A DNA stretch of 64,000 bases, taken from contig WBVU01000010.1 of assembly GCA_009192285.1 (NCBI GenBank), positions 1 to 64,000 of the forward strand, read 5' to 3'. Below are positions 22,975-35,104 of this stretch, one piece after another; positions within the stretch are counted from its first letter, which is position 1, and every line of letters starts with the position of its first letter. The position numbers were made by a program, and so were the translations under genes. This DNA comes from Morchella semilibera. Lineage: Eukaryota > Ascomycota > Pezizomycetes > Pezizales > Morchellaceae. Under the pieces are notes generated by a model, which worked only from the letters and a program-made list of their open reading frames with translations, was not told the DNA's origin and did not search any database.

Positions 22975-25900
22975 GTACTAGCTAGAGTGCTAGGAAAGTG
23001 CAGCCACACGCATTTTTCTTGCATGCCCTTACCCTAAGGTCCATGCCCCTCCCCAATCCGAGCCATGCCTATGATCATGAGATATAATGATACTGATGAT
23101 ACCGATGATAAACCACGTACTTGCTAAAGTAGTCACCATGCCAGAAGATAATGCCCCGTCCCCCCCCCCCGGGGGGGGCCCCAATACCCCGGATAGCGCA
23201 AGACGATCCATGATTTATCTCAGGCTTCGGTGAAAGATAGGATCGAGCAGCACAGCCATGTCCATGGTAATGCATACTACAAAGCCAATCTTCCCTGCCT
23301 GCTTCGAGCATCCGAGTTCCTTCATCTAGTGAAAGGCAGACCATTGCTGTCTTTCGGTGTGAGTGGGTTTTCTTCCATCACATGATATATACACTGTGCA
23401 TATCGGAACGCTAACAGCGCCCGATATATTGCATTAGGGATGTAGTCTAGTAGCGATCGCATAGCAAAGAGAAATAATATTATAGGAAACATTGAGCATG
23501 CTGCGTAATCTGCTTATCCTCTATCACAGTATACTTGAGGAGCTGCATAAATCTATAATATAGGAGATACGGAAAATACCCAGAACGAAATAAGTGATCA
23601 GATTGAGAAGAACTTTTATGCCTGCGAGGAAATCTCCAGAAGAGGGAGACAAGCTGAAAAAACACTTCTAAAACCGAAATGATAAAGGGAAGTATTGGCA
23701 ACCTCTTCCGCACAAATGATAACTTAGGCAATTGCCTTATTAGCTTCAAAGCTGATACTGACTATATAAAATATATATACACAAAATCGACCATTAGTTG
23801 CACTTCACCTATAAATACAGGTTGTACCCTCTTGGGTAGGTAAATCTACTTTAACTATGTCTAGTTCCAGTCGAATATATTAGGTCCCTTTCGTTGTACT
23901 ATGAACGAGTTTCATACAGATCTCCCCTGTTAAGCCCGTGAACCGTGAGGATGGGAACCACTTCCATATTTATATGACTTATACTCCAACCATATTGAGT
24001 GCCGCTGATGCTGACGCCCCGACCCCCGCGTCGACCCCAATGATCCTGTGAGAAAGAATTTAACCATAGCCGGGGAACCTGCAGCCTCCAACTTATCAAT
24101 CTGAAATTCCATTCTGCCGCAGCAGTATTCTATAAGAAGCCGCAAATCAAGTACTAGGGGATGTCCATTAAGCGGTTGGCGGGAAGTGGTATTAGGAGTA
24201 ACGTACCCTGCTGTTAGTTTGGGCCTGGCGTACCCACCGACACCCGTCGATCGACAGACAGGGGCGCCAATGCAGGGCCATGACCCAAATCCACAGAAAA
24301 GCGGGGGTAACTCTTACCCTTAAACCAGCCAGACAGATATGTCATTATACGAACGTAGATAATTTGGAGACTTCCGCCAACAGGTTGGTCACATAGCTGG
24401 AGAGACTTACATCGTGTACTGCAATCATGGTACGTAACTCACTCGTGTCAATGAGCTTGTCAAATCTCATCGAGTCGCGTCGCAAGATATTCGTTTTACA
24501 GCTCTGATACCATCAGCGCCACCCTGGGGACAAACCTCTCCATGCTCCTTCCCTTAGTATTTCCAAGTGTTCCAAGACTCCTTCCCGTGTATCACATTGT
24601 CATCATATTGTACATGTCTTCTATTCTGTACTAGATTACCACTTTTTGCGCCCTTTCCTGAAAGCTGATTGGCCGGGAGTGAGAAACCCTAACCAAGCAT
24701 GGCAACCGACCCAAACCAGATGCTCCTGATACCAGAGTTAGGGTTAATTAAACTAACTAGAACTGCTGATATGATAAGGTGGGGGGGGGGGGTGGAAGGA
24801 TGGAGGAATTGAGGGTGTTGGAGTGGGGCCGTAGGCCTCCAATAACAGCTGTAGAGGCCCAGGGCAACGCAACTGGAAATAAAATCTACTAGAGACGATT
24901 TTAATAATTCATTCAACTGGAAGCAGCTGAACTGTATATTGTACTTTAGTATAAGCAGATAAACCTGAGGGGATGGAGGGCCGAAGGTCCCCTGTCCCCC
25001 AAAACTGGAAGTTCAAAATTAGGTATATCAAGCAAAGGTGGAGGGAGGGCCGGGGCAGAGTTCCCAAAGTATGTACCTACAGCTCGCGGTCGCGAGTTGG
25101 CCCACTCCTAGTAGTTCTGCACTAAAAAGATAGTGTGACAGGTCCTGGTCATCTTAATTTAGTGTGTAACTACGGAGAAATACGGATCGATCGTCGGCGC
25201 CGGCGTTATATAAAGGCGGCGTTATTAGTTTCTCACCTTCACGTTTTAATTAGGGCAATAAACTCACTGCTACCGCCCAGGAGGGTCTTTTTGAACACTG
25301 CAAAAAGGGTTGTTCCGATAGTCAATGGGTGTTTTTGGTTGAGTTTCACCCCAGCTCTAACTATCCGGGATTAAGCGGCCAGTAAAGGAATGAGATCTAT
25401 TATTTGATAGATGCGATAAAGACCAGTTAGTAAAGTCAAACAAGCTAGATGTTCTTTTCTTAAGGGGTTATCCTACTGACAGACGATTAGATACTTCAAC
25501 CTCAAAAAGGACCACAAAACCTTTGAGGAGATAACGATATATATGCCAGCTGGCGATGCATATGGTCCTTTCTACTCCTTTACCGCGAAAAGAACCAAGT
25601 GACTGAAACAGGGATGATTTGTAGGAGAGACCACCGTCAGTCCATACAAATTATCCTTGCCCTGATCAACTGCATTTTCTGGTTCTTTTCGTGGTAAACG
25701 AGTACTGTTTGCAGATCGACCCCAGTACTACGACTGGCTACCCACAACCATACGCCACTATATATGGAAAGGGTACATGTATAATTCATCTATACGTGGA
25801 GGCGGAAACAGCAGAGAATTCTACATCTAACCATTAAACACCCCTGGCTTCTACATAATATATATAGCTACAGCGCCAAGAAATTGTCCGAAGAAACAAA

Positions 25901-28255
25901 AAAGACATCGTCAACGGCCTGCTAGAGGCCAAAGGCCCCCGAAGAAGTAAATAGAACTCACAGTATATCACACGGTCTATAGCTAGACACAGTCGCTCTT
26001 CCCCGCGTATGGGTCTTGAGTAAACCTTTACAGAGCCATACCCCGCTATAAGAAACCTGGCTATAAGAAAACCTTGCTGTAAGAACCAATAAACAAGGCA
26101 TACGCCACAAAAATCTCACTTGCTTGAACCATAGCGAGGTGCAACTGTAGCTCATAATATCATAGCCAGGTAGTGTAACCTACTCTTCCAATCGGAACCC
26201 AGGTCGTAATACCCAATTACGTAGCCCAATCCTGATACTATTTTGAATGACGACCTACTCTCTGACATCTTATATTTCCAATTGGTGAGCGATATTAATA
26301 GAACGTTCAAACCCACCCTATGAAGCAAAAAAGAACGTGCAAGTAGAGATGTGCTAAAACTAGCGAGGTATTAATCAAACACGGGATCAATGAGATCTGG
26401 GTTGAACATTCCGGCCCTTTTCGATTCTAATCCCCTCAGGATCCATCCATTGGCCGCATGCCTTTCTCTTTGATTCTTTCCTTTTTCTTAAAAAAAAAAA
26501 AAAAAACCGGGGAGGTTGGGTCAGCTTGAACAATATGTGAGGGTGGGTTTTTTCCAGTACAAGAGACTCTAGCTGGACGCGGACTCTGCCCCTATTTGCT
26601 CAAATGCTCATAGCTAGGGAAATTTCACTTTTGCCTTATCAACCCTCTGCAATCTGTGTTCGCCCCCCCCCCCCCCGCGCCACAGGTTATAACAAGGATT
26701 AGAAGCCGCAGATCACCTACCGACCCTCTAGCAATCTATGACCTCAAATGAAGGAAATCAGCTAATCAACTTCCTCCTCTCCTTGATCTAGGGCATCCTA
26801 AACTCTCCATCGACGAGAAGATTGAGCAATGTTTCATGCCTCTTACCATACCAGAGTAGAGGTGGTAGTTTACCAGGCATAAAAGGAGAAGACTAGCTAG
26901 AGAAATCTTTGGTTATAGAAGTACTGAATACCACGTACTCTGGACCCCAGGATTAATGGTGTTTGTTATAAATAGTTAAAAGCCAGATCATGCGCCTGCA
27001 GCTTGCTGGTAAGAACCCCCAATAAGCTAGTTTGCGTTGGAGAAATGACCAACCTTGCAGAGGCAAAGTCGCTCAGCCAGTGCTAATGTCTCCTACAGGG
27101 GAATATTGGGAATCCGTAGATCTTACCCACCTTACGAGCCGAATGATCTAGACCAACCAAAACCCCGTATATTCTCCAAAGCCTATAGCTACTTCCACAT
27201 GGAAGTACACCCGCAGGAAAAAGTGAAGAAACAGCGGATGCAACCCGTCCAAACCCCAATGCAAAATTGAAAATAAAAATGAAATGAAGTAATATAACTA
27301 ATTAGCTAAACAACAAAATACGGAATAGATACTATGGCCTCTAAACTATATTCACCGCATTTTATGATCTCCTTAGTCCTTTACTACTACTACAATCCCC
27401 TTTGGCATGCTGTCAATGATTTTTATATACATTTCCCCCAATGCGGCCTTTAATTCCTATTCTTCCCTAGCTTATAATTAGGCTTCAATAACCTTTATTT
27501 TTTCACCCAGAGTAGCCTCTATCCAGTACTTTCCTGACTTGTCAAAAGGCATGGCTATGGAATACCCGTGGGGCTGTATTGCAGGGCTGGGGATATCAAG
27601 TTGGAGGCACCCGCTGTCACGCTTCTCGCGGGTGTATGTACATTAATAGGATATGGCCACTGACGCTTGAGACGGCAGATCGAAGTGGTACTCGCAGCTT
27701 CACATCAGGTCAAGCATACATATTCATGCTACCTCGTATTCGTATTCTTGGAAACCTTAGCATCGATCATTCCCGTACATATAGCTGTTTTCTGATCTCA
27801 GATGACCAAGGAAATGTGGAGCCTGTAATTCACAGGTGGTGAACTAGTTATATAATTAATGAATATCATCTTTACTCGATTAACAGACCCTCCAGGCCCA
27901 GATATAGTGATCTCAAGCAATTAAATATTATGAGTTAACAGGCCATAGTGAAGTTACACAAACGGTTTACACAGGAATACGAAGTTTGTCTTGGATTTCA
28001 CCTAATGGGAGTGTAATCTGGTCCCTAAGAATAGTAATAAACGGCATCATAGGTTGTTGTGCTTTGATGAAACCTCGTACTACGAAGATCGAAAGACATA
28101 CTTAAACCACTCATAATAAGATACACTAACTACCAATATCACATTAAATCTAGAGTTCCTCGAATATTTAACAAATCAAATTTCCCATACTCCAGAAAAA
28201 GGCTTCTCGTCCTCCCAAACTAATATTATCGCTCTCCCATCTTAATACCTCAGAT
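22975..28255. other. Gene-free stretch with homopolymers and a fold-back
   Basis: No recognisable genes. Features: a C11/G8/C4 block at 23160-23182 that can fold on itself, a 12-base G run (24781-24792), an inverted repeat at 25575-25702, three copies of a CTATAAGAAACC-like word at 26043-26090, an A run at 26490-26506 and a 14-base C run (26663-26676). A frame of 87 codons at 27579-27842 (+) has balanced composition but no domain that I recognise. Confidence 0.5.
25575..25702. repeat. Small fold-back element
   Basis: 25575-25597 (CTCCTTTACCGCGAAAAGAA...) is complementary to 25680-25702 with two mismatches. Similarity continues inward (GGGATGATTTGTA against GGATAATTTGTA), so the element folds for most of its 128 bases. 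Confidence 0.75.
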
Positions 28256-28813
28256 ATGATATTTGGAATGGCAAGGCTCAACGCGCTGTCTCTCGTCTCT
28301 CTTCTCCTATTTCTATCCACATTCTCCTCCCTCTCTAGAGCTCAAACGGGCGCTACTCGGAACCGAACCTTCACTCTTACAGCCTATAACTCAGATTATC
28401 CGTTTCTCGATAATACACCTGTAACTCGCAACACGCCGACAGGTTCGGCAAGCGCGGGAGTAAAATTTCCCTCCAACTACGATGTCCATGTGTTTATCTG
28501 GAACAACGTTCTCTATCGTTACTGTGAAGCTCCAAGTGGCATCTGTATCGGGTATTGGCGCAAGAACTACGGTGGGGTACTAACCGGCTGGGTGCTTGCT
28601 TTCGATGACGACGAAAGTTATAACCCTAACGATCCATGCTGCTCAGTTGACGGGTCATGGAGTGTGAGCACAGTGGATGGTCGTGATTACCTCGCTAATT
28701 ACGGTACTACAACCTTCCAGCTGTGTGACGTTGATCCTAATGCGACTGGTACGATGGGGTATAATGTCAGGCTCTCTAATAGCATCTCTAGTAATTCTGC
28801 TAACACTATATAG
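28256..28813 (+). CDS. Small secreted protein, unknown function
   Basis: Single exon, 185 residues. The N-terminus is a strong signal peptide (MARLNALSLVSLLLFLSTFSSLSRAQ from the second Met at codon 5, likely cut after A of RAQ). The mature part is about 155 residues, rich in Tyr, Asn and Ser, with five Cys: two in a YC(x7)C segment, a CC pair in NPDPCC-like context (DPCCSVDG), and one in QLCDVDP. Aromatic and Gly-rich strands (VFIWNNVLYRYC, GYWRKNYGG) suggest a compact beta fold. I recognise no family. The sequence is typical of fungal small secreted proteins (effector candidates or antimicrobial-type proteins). The ends SSNSANTI-TAG; no intron is needed. Which of the two Met codons is used is unclear. 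Confidence 0.75.
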   Translation: MIFGMARLNALSLVSLLLFLSTFSSLSRAQTGATRNRTFTLTAYNSDYPFLDNTPVTRNTPTGSASAGVKFPSNYDVHVFIWNNVLYRYCEAPSGICIGYWRKNYGGVLTGWVLAFDDDESYNPNDPCCSVDGSWSVSTVDGRDYLANYGTTTFQLCDVDPNATGTMGYNVRLSNSISSNSANTI

Positions 28814-31629
28814 GTTGGATATGCAGTGTCTGAAGATTGGGTGTGTTACTGGGGTTCTACTTTTCTAGTGTCCTGGGACAATTAGAAATTGAAGGACGAT
28901 ATATAGCTAGGGGTGCGTGGTGATTTCTATTTTGCGGTCTTTACCCCCGACTATCTTACTACTTTTCTTGTTATATTGGTCTATGTAAGCCGGTGATATA
29001 GGTCGTAGTACCTTTTTCCTATTTTTCTTTGCGATGCATGGCAATAGCAAGACCAAGAGTAGTCGATTTCTTTGGTTATTGATTCAGTTCACTCATTTAC
29101 TACCATGGAAATTATATTCTACCAATACATATATATTCTAAACTCAACGCCACAGCTTTTTATTGACTCAACACAGCTCTTGGTTCTAGATAACACACCA
29201 TTGTCAGCACATAATCCACCGACTGAATAGTCTCCCTAAATGAGAAACAATTATTAAATTTTCTATACATACTCGCGCGGCCGAGTTTCAAATTAATCAC
29301 ATGACCTATGGGTAACGCAAAAAACCTGTTAAATAGCGTCACGTGAGTAATATATATATAAGTCGAAACTCGGCCGCGCGAGTACTTCAATTGCTTGTGA
29401 CTAACAAGCTAATCTCACCTCATGGAACCCTCGATGGAATATCCTAGAGAATTCCGAACTGCAATTAAAGCTTGATTTTGAACCTACGAGGCATGGGGAA
29501 GCCGGAGGTTGCTTGTTAGATAGGAGTCAAAGTGCTTAGTACTATTATCCGCTGTAATGTCATTACCATTAGGAAAGAGTATGTCCTTCTCATTAGTATA
29601 TATATCAGGCTGTCTAGTATACTCATTTCTCCGTAAAAGCAAATATCAAAACGCTTTATAATAAAATTGTCGAGTGAGACATTGTGAACTCAGGCTTTCT
29701 AAATGCTGTTTCTTTCATTCATTGAGGGTAGCTATACATGCATATATTCGTTGTAGTCATGTCATTAGTTGTATATAGCCTTAGGATGTGACAATATCTG
29801 GAAACTACCCCCTATCTCCTGAGGTATCGTCATCAACGGATGGGCGGGGAGGGGTAATGAAGAATATAGGAACAAGTAACCTTAGGAAAGGTAGTGTTTC
29901 AATTTTGGTAAGAGTTAGTATATTCACTACCTCATTGGTTCCTACATTATATTAAGAGACATACCTATTCAATGCGTCATAGGGATCCAGACCGCAACTA
30001 AACCTAATACCCCGGTAAATGGACCGTCGGTATATGAATCATGTAAATGAATCAATAAAATAATAAGTAAATGTGTAATTAGGAAAATTGGACGACTTTA
30101 CATACCCCAAACCTAGGGGAGCCCTCTATATATGGAGCGGTAAACATGTCAATACCAATTTTACCACCGGTAGTGGAAATACGGTAGATTTATACCTTAT
30201 AATTCCAATTTTATGATAAAAGCGCAGAACCCTTGGCCAAAAGCTCAAGGGGCTATATAATGCCGCCATATCTGAACATTGCCCACCACGTACCGGTGGG
30301 AATTAAACTATATAAGTGCTTTCATTAAAATCGGACATTGACTGATGTAGTATACGGCAGAATAAAATTGAATACCGGTGTGATACTGAAATCTAGTGCT
30401 TATTCATAATTATATAACACCAGTGGTAAATAACTTACCACTTTTACGCATTTACCACCCCATAAGCCCTAACCCTGAGAGGGAAAATATTATCTATTAT
30501 GGCTAGTCAAACCTATGCACCTATACTATTTGACACTGAGAGACCATCAATAACCACTATACTATCACTTAATACAAGTTAATTAACTATGTCTGGGCAT
30601 ATATAATTTGGGGGAAACAACACTCTTTTCGTAAATACAAAGCTCGTTGGTAAAAATTTAGGTAAAACCACATCTTGATACGTCACTTACATCGGACATC
30701 ACACGTAGGTACTGTATCATTGAGTTGATTTATCGATTTCTTTAGTATTAGAAAACATAAAATATACATTTATCGGGCTATTATAGGGTCTGGAGATAAG
30801 GCACGATCTCCGGAGCTCTCTCTGTGTTTGAATCTACGGGTACTTAAATACGGTCCTTGTGATTGGCCATAGAGTAAAGCAGCTAGATCGAAGTTTTCCA
30901 AACCAAGTATATAGTTCAGGTATCTTTAGCCACCCATCTCCTATATCAGATATCATCTAAAGCTGACTTTATGTCACGCCACACGTGCACGACTATACTA
31001 GGTCCGCTTTTCTCTCCACAGATATCTACCCCCCCCCATTATCCCTATACCATACACCGAATATTGTCAAAGCATCCGATAACTCGATTATCATATAGCA
31101 CCTATCCCTTACTATGCTGGGGGATCCTTCCATGTGTCCCGGGATTGGAACAGAAATCCATCCATAAGGTCATTGTGCCAAGACGAAGGCCTTTTGCGTC
31201 CACTGAGCGCTCAGAATTATCATTAGAGACTTTAGGTACTCCTCAGCCTTAGGTTTGGAAGTAGCTACCCAGAACTTCTACTCCCCGTTTAGTAGTCCCA
31301 CAGGTTTAGCGAAAATATATAAAGCGTTGCTGTCCCGAAACTGTCTTTTACGACCATTATGACAATCCTGAGTGAGGTATTTGAAGGCAGTTCAATAGGA
31401 CGTATACGGCAGCCTATACTTACAAAAGGGCAAATACAAATCCCGGCAAGAGCAATTTTCAAGCAAAGCAGGGATGTAAACAAAGCTAGTTCACATATAG
31501 GTAGCTAATTTAAAATCTTCGTACGCTACTAGACGGGGGGTGAAAATTTTTTTGCTAGCAAATATACAAATTATAAGAACAGGTTTTACACGGATATTCT
31601 TCACTAAATTTTCCTTCCTCTATAATACA
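28814..31629. other. AT-rich gene-free stretch with a MITE
   Basis: It contains a 115-base inverted-repeat element (29270-29384) and otherwise AT-rich DNA without recognisable genes. A two-unit CCCTAA word is near 30467. The last part precedes the first gene of the mobile-element locus; no sharp element end (terminal inverted repeat or target duplication) could be found. Confidence 0.5.
29270..29384. mobile_element. MITE with 18-base perfect ends and TA flanks
   Basis: CTCGCGCGGCCGAGTTTC at 29272-29289 is perfectly repeated in inverse at 29365-29382. Both ends are flanked by TA (29270-29271 and 29383-29384), as expected for Tc1/mariner-type insertion. Inner bases also pair partly (TCACATGAC against TCACGTGAC). 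Confidence 0.85.
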
Positions 31630-32888
31630 ATGTCAACTCAATTTTGCGCAGAAAATCCTGGCCTCGAACACCAAACGTTAACCAGCAAAGGATGTCCATT
31701 CTGTGGGGTACAGCTATCAACTTCTTTGCCCGAGAACCAAAAGCTACCAGTAATCAATTTAGTTGATTCTGACGAAGAACTTTCCATTGCTCAAATGGTT
31801 TCACCTTTACCATCAAAGATTTCTAATTCCGAAACCCCACGAAAGCCAAGCACAAATAAAAGATCTCTCTTCGAAAATAAAACTCAGGTTGAAGAAGCCC
31901 GATCTGCAAATTTTGCAATTGCCAAATGAGCCATGGTCGGAAAAATACCAGGAACATTGAATCTAAAATCAAATAGCACTTTTGGAGTCGGAAATTTCCA
32001 GGCACCAGTAAAGTCTCAGAGACTGATTATTTTGGACATTTATATTGGTCACTGCGGTCAAAAGCCATCCGAGTACAAAAAACTGGGTAAGTTTCTTTCT
32101 ATTATATTCGGGATTTATCTAATTGATTAGATCCTATTAGTATAATATTTCCTGATAGCAATGCTTGGGAATCCAGTTTGGTATGATTTATAAAAAAATA
32201 TTTTATTGAAGACTCAATTGAGCTTCAAGATTACTTAAAATCTTTACCGACTGGTGATCAATCTAAGCTATCTACCCCCGCTTTTCTTTCTCCCGATGTC
32301 AGCAATACGCACGGTTTTACAAGACTACCACGTTCAGCAACAGATAATGGTTTCTATATCAATGATCTCCTAAAGCATTTTCCAAAGGGTCGAATTGCAT
32401 TAGTTATGCAAACTGAATCGTTAGTTGCGGATAAGTCAGAAACCGAGGATGAATCAGTAAAAAAAACTGTTAAGGGAAAACAACGAAAACAAATCAAAAA
32501 CGAAAGGCGGAGTCCAAAGAGTCCAGTAGTAGTAAAAAAGGAATATGGAAAAAGAAAAAGAAATGATGAACATGAAGTCAAACAGGTAATTCTCATTAAT
32601 ACAAATTTCATTCTTATATTTACTAAATTTATATAGGAAGCAGAGTCTCCAACCAGGAATATCAAAACTGAGGTTAAACGCAGGAAGTTCAAAAGGTCAA
32701 TTCTTTCGAAAACCAAAGGAGAGGATATACAGCAGATGGTTAATGCCGCAGTAAAGGAGTTAGATGATTGTCAGTTATCTGAAAATGATATTACTGGTTT
32801 AAACAAGAATGTGGAAGTGTTTGGGGTAGCTACTCCCCCGAAAGCCCCAAAAGGATATGTTTATGAACCAATTATAAGTCCCGAATAA
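31630..32888 (+). CDS. Element-associated nuclear protein with SUMO-interaction and sumoylation motifs; two in-frame TGAs
   Basis: Proposed exons: 31630-32086, 32131-32585 and 32637-32888; the introns of 44 and 51 bases keep phase. About 387 codons. Residues 6-26 hold a Cys cluster (FC..., GCPFCG). Residues 41-50, VINLVDSDEE, are a textbook SUMO-interaction motif (hydrophobic core plus acidic tail). The C-terminal third is basic, with bipartite NLS-like stretches (KGKQRKQIKNERR, KKEYGKRKRN, KRRKFKRS) and four psi-K-x-E sumoylation sites: IKNE, VKKE, VKQE (across the second splice) and IKTE. Two TGA codons break the frame, at 31927-31929 and 32184-32186, although coding character continues on both sides. 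So this copy is probably dead, or the stops are read through. It lies tail-to-tail with the integrase gene, 23 bases apart, which suggests both belong to one element. I know no named family for it. Confidence 0.6.
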
Positions 32889-32911
32889 ATATCAAACAGC
32901 GTTGTACATAA

Positions 32912-34914
32912 CTACTCTTCAATTTCAATTTCGCTCTCTAAAACAATATTGTTTGACATTTCGTAATCTCTCTCCATCAGCCAAGAATATGCACCGGTTG
33001 GACCTTTCGCAAGCTGAAGAATTGGTGCTTCAAGTGTTTGCATATGATTTTGAATTGCTGACCGGAGATATCTAAATAAAATTAGTATAATTTTTGTATA
33101 AAATAAAAAATAAATAGAAACTTACATATATGCATAAATATGTGTATCGGTACCATCTAACTCTTTTTCCTCTAATGTAATCGGAAGGTTAAGGTTATTA
33201 TTCCTTAACGATATTGAGCACCAATTCCAGGTATCAATGGGTAAATCTACGTTGGGATCTATTAAAATTATAATATTAAATTTGGTACTTCTATTAAGTA
33301 TAAAACAAACTTAAATGAGAGTTATATACCGTAGCTAGATATATATTCCTCTAAATCGGCCAATAAGAAAGCATCAGGTGTTGTTCCATAATTTTGAACG
33401 TTCGGATTATTGATTTCTGGGTGGTGATAATTAAGAATTGGCTTTCTCGGAACCATGAAAGGTCTAGTTCTTTGTTTTCTGATCTTGTGTATATTCCAAA
33501 TATGTGTGAAATGATAAATATGGGTACGGAGAATTGGAAGATATATGTATGCAACTGCAATTTTGTCGGCGATACTATCTATATCCAATAGATTTTCACC
33601 TTTCAAACGAGAGAATAAATCCTATATGATCAACTCCATATTAATAAGTAAAAATCAATTTATAAATATTACGCAATCCCTACCAAGCGAGTTCATTAAC
33701 AATTAAACATAGAATAGATTTTAATTCAAATGTCTTCAAATTAAGACTTTGATAATAAAATTCTTCTCCGTTTAAAAATAACCCCAACTTGACAAACACT
33801 GAACTTGCTCGGCTAGGAATGAGAATAATTTTTAGGGGATAAGAAATAAATAATACTTTCCACATTCCTGATTGCCCTCGAGTCATAATATCCCACCAAG
33901 CTTCAATTCTTTGATTTCTCATTGAGGTTCCATAAAGATGAGCTTGACTGAAAGGTAGATTGTCATCTTGTTTCTCGATTTTGGTAAATTGCCAATGGGC
34001 ATTGGCAATTAAAGGTGTTTCGGTACCATGATCAGAACGAAGAAACTTAGGTTTTATTCCTCCAATAGATATGGTTTTAAGGTATTGGGACAGAATACCA
34101 ACAGCAGTAGTAGCTGAAATACCAACATATATCCAGACAATATATCTGGAATATGCATCAATTCCAGCATATATCTCAATTCCGTAATTCTTAAACTTTA
34201 GATGTCCATTTATAGACCATACCCAATTTGGACCTGGAACTCGATAGTGTCCTTTATGATTCCGTTGACCATTTAATCTATTAGAAACACCAACTGGATC
34301 CAGTTCCCGTAGAATAGAAAACATCCTATCTCTAGCGACCAGAATGCCTTTAGCTTTGAGGTGGCGGTACATATATTCTCTTCCGTATTGAGCAGGTATA
34401 TGACTTTCAAGCTCGGACTTTAATGATTTTTTAAGTCTCTCATTGGCGAAACCCACTTCAGCATTAGTTATTGAACGTGGAAAGCCAAGTTCCCTTCGAA
34501 GACTTTGTAAACGACGCCAACCAATAATATATCCTAGAAACAATTAGTAATCATAATTCATAACAATTGATGAAGTTTTATGGTACCTTCTGAATCTAGA
34601 ACATGTAAAATTTCCTGGTCATTCAACGCAAGATGAGTAACGCAAACAATAATCCGAAACCTCAGCTCAGGAGTATCATCGGTAAATATCCGCTTATTGA
34701 TTTTCCAATTTTGAAGGACTGTCTTCAAACTTCGCTCAGTGGATTATAATTTCAATAATGATTCTATATTTGCAGATTGTAGAATATACCTTGCTTGCAG
34801 ATCATGATTTTCCTTTAGGTAGTTGAGAATTTGTTTAATATTAGCATTCTCGTTAAGATATAAATCTATAATTTGCTCTTTATATAGTTCGAAAGGTATT
34901 TTCGGTCGGCCCAT
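32912..34914 (-). CDS. Clr5-like DDE integrase/transposase
   Basis: Proposed exons: 34914-34790, 34729-34587, 34533-33857, 33621-33330, 33258-33126 and 33071-32912, giving 509 residues. Residues 1-75 form a Clr5-like helix-turn-helix region (MGRPKIPFELYKEQIIDLY, then KTVLQNW). The catalytic core (rve-like, fungal 'integrase core' family) spans about 185-330: WSINGHLKF, IDAYSRYIVW, FLRSDHGTET with Asp257, and NQRIEAWWDIMTRG with Glu300. The first acidic residue of the triad is normally in W-H-I-D-G; here it is Asn198 (codon at 34208-34210). The C-terminal part has IWNIHKIRKQRTRP, PTGAYSW and an acidic tail, as in relatives. The fourth-exon junction spans a 235-base intron starting GTATTA; the others are 53-71 bases. 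The enzyme would cut and join element ends in the nucleus, but the Asp-to-Asn change predicts an inactive copy. The first acceptor is the least certain border. Confidence 0.8.
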
Positions 34915-35104
34915 ATTTGATTATAATTGAGTTGGTAAGTGACGGAAGTAAACAGTCGGGGAAATGATGACTTTTTATATGTTAGCAACCGAAATGAGAG
35001 TTTTACTATATATAGCTAGATAAGTTCACCATCATATATTGCTAGAAAATTTTTGCATACAGAGCCGCAAACTAATTCAAAACTGGAATAGTAAAGAAAA
35101 ATTT
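34915..35104. other. Short spacer between integrase and dioxygenase genes
   Basis: 190 AT-rich bases separate the stop of the dioxygenase gene from the ATG of the integrase gene, both on the minus strand. The spacer must hold the terminator of one and the promoter of the other. Confidence 0.6.

Noticed and set aside
31480-35060. Terminal inverted repeats of the integrase element (for example GCTAGCAAATAT near 31555 against TTGCTAGAAAATTT near 35038, or AGTTCAC at both sides)
   Set aside because: Matches are short and inconsistent; no pair of ends with a convincing target duplication could be set by eye.
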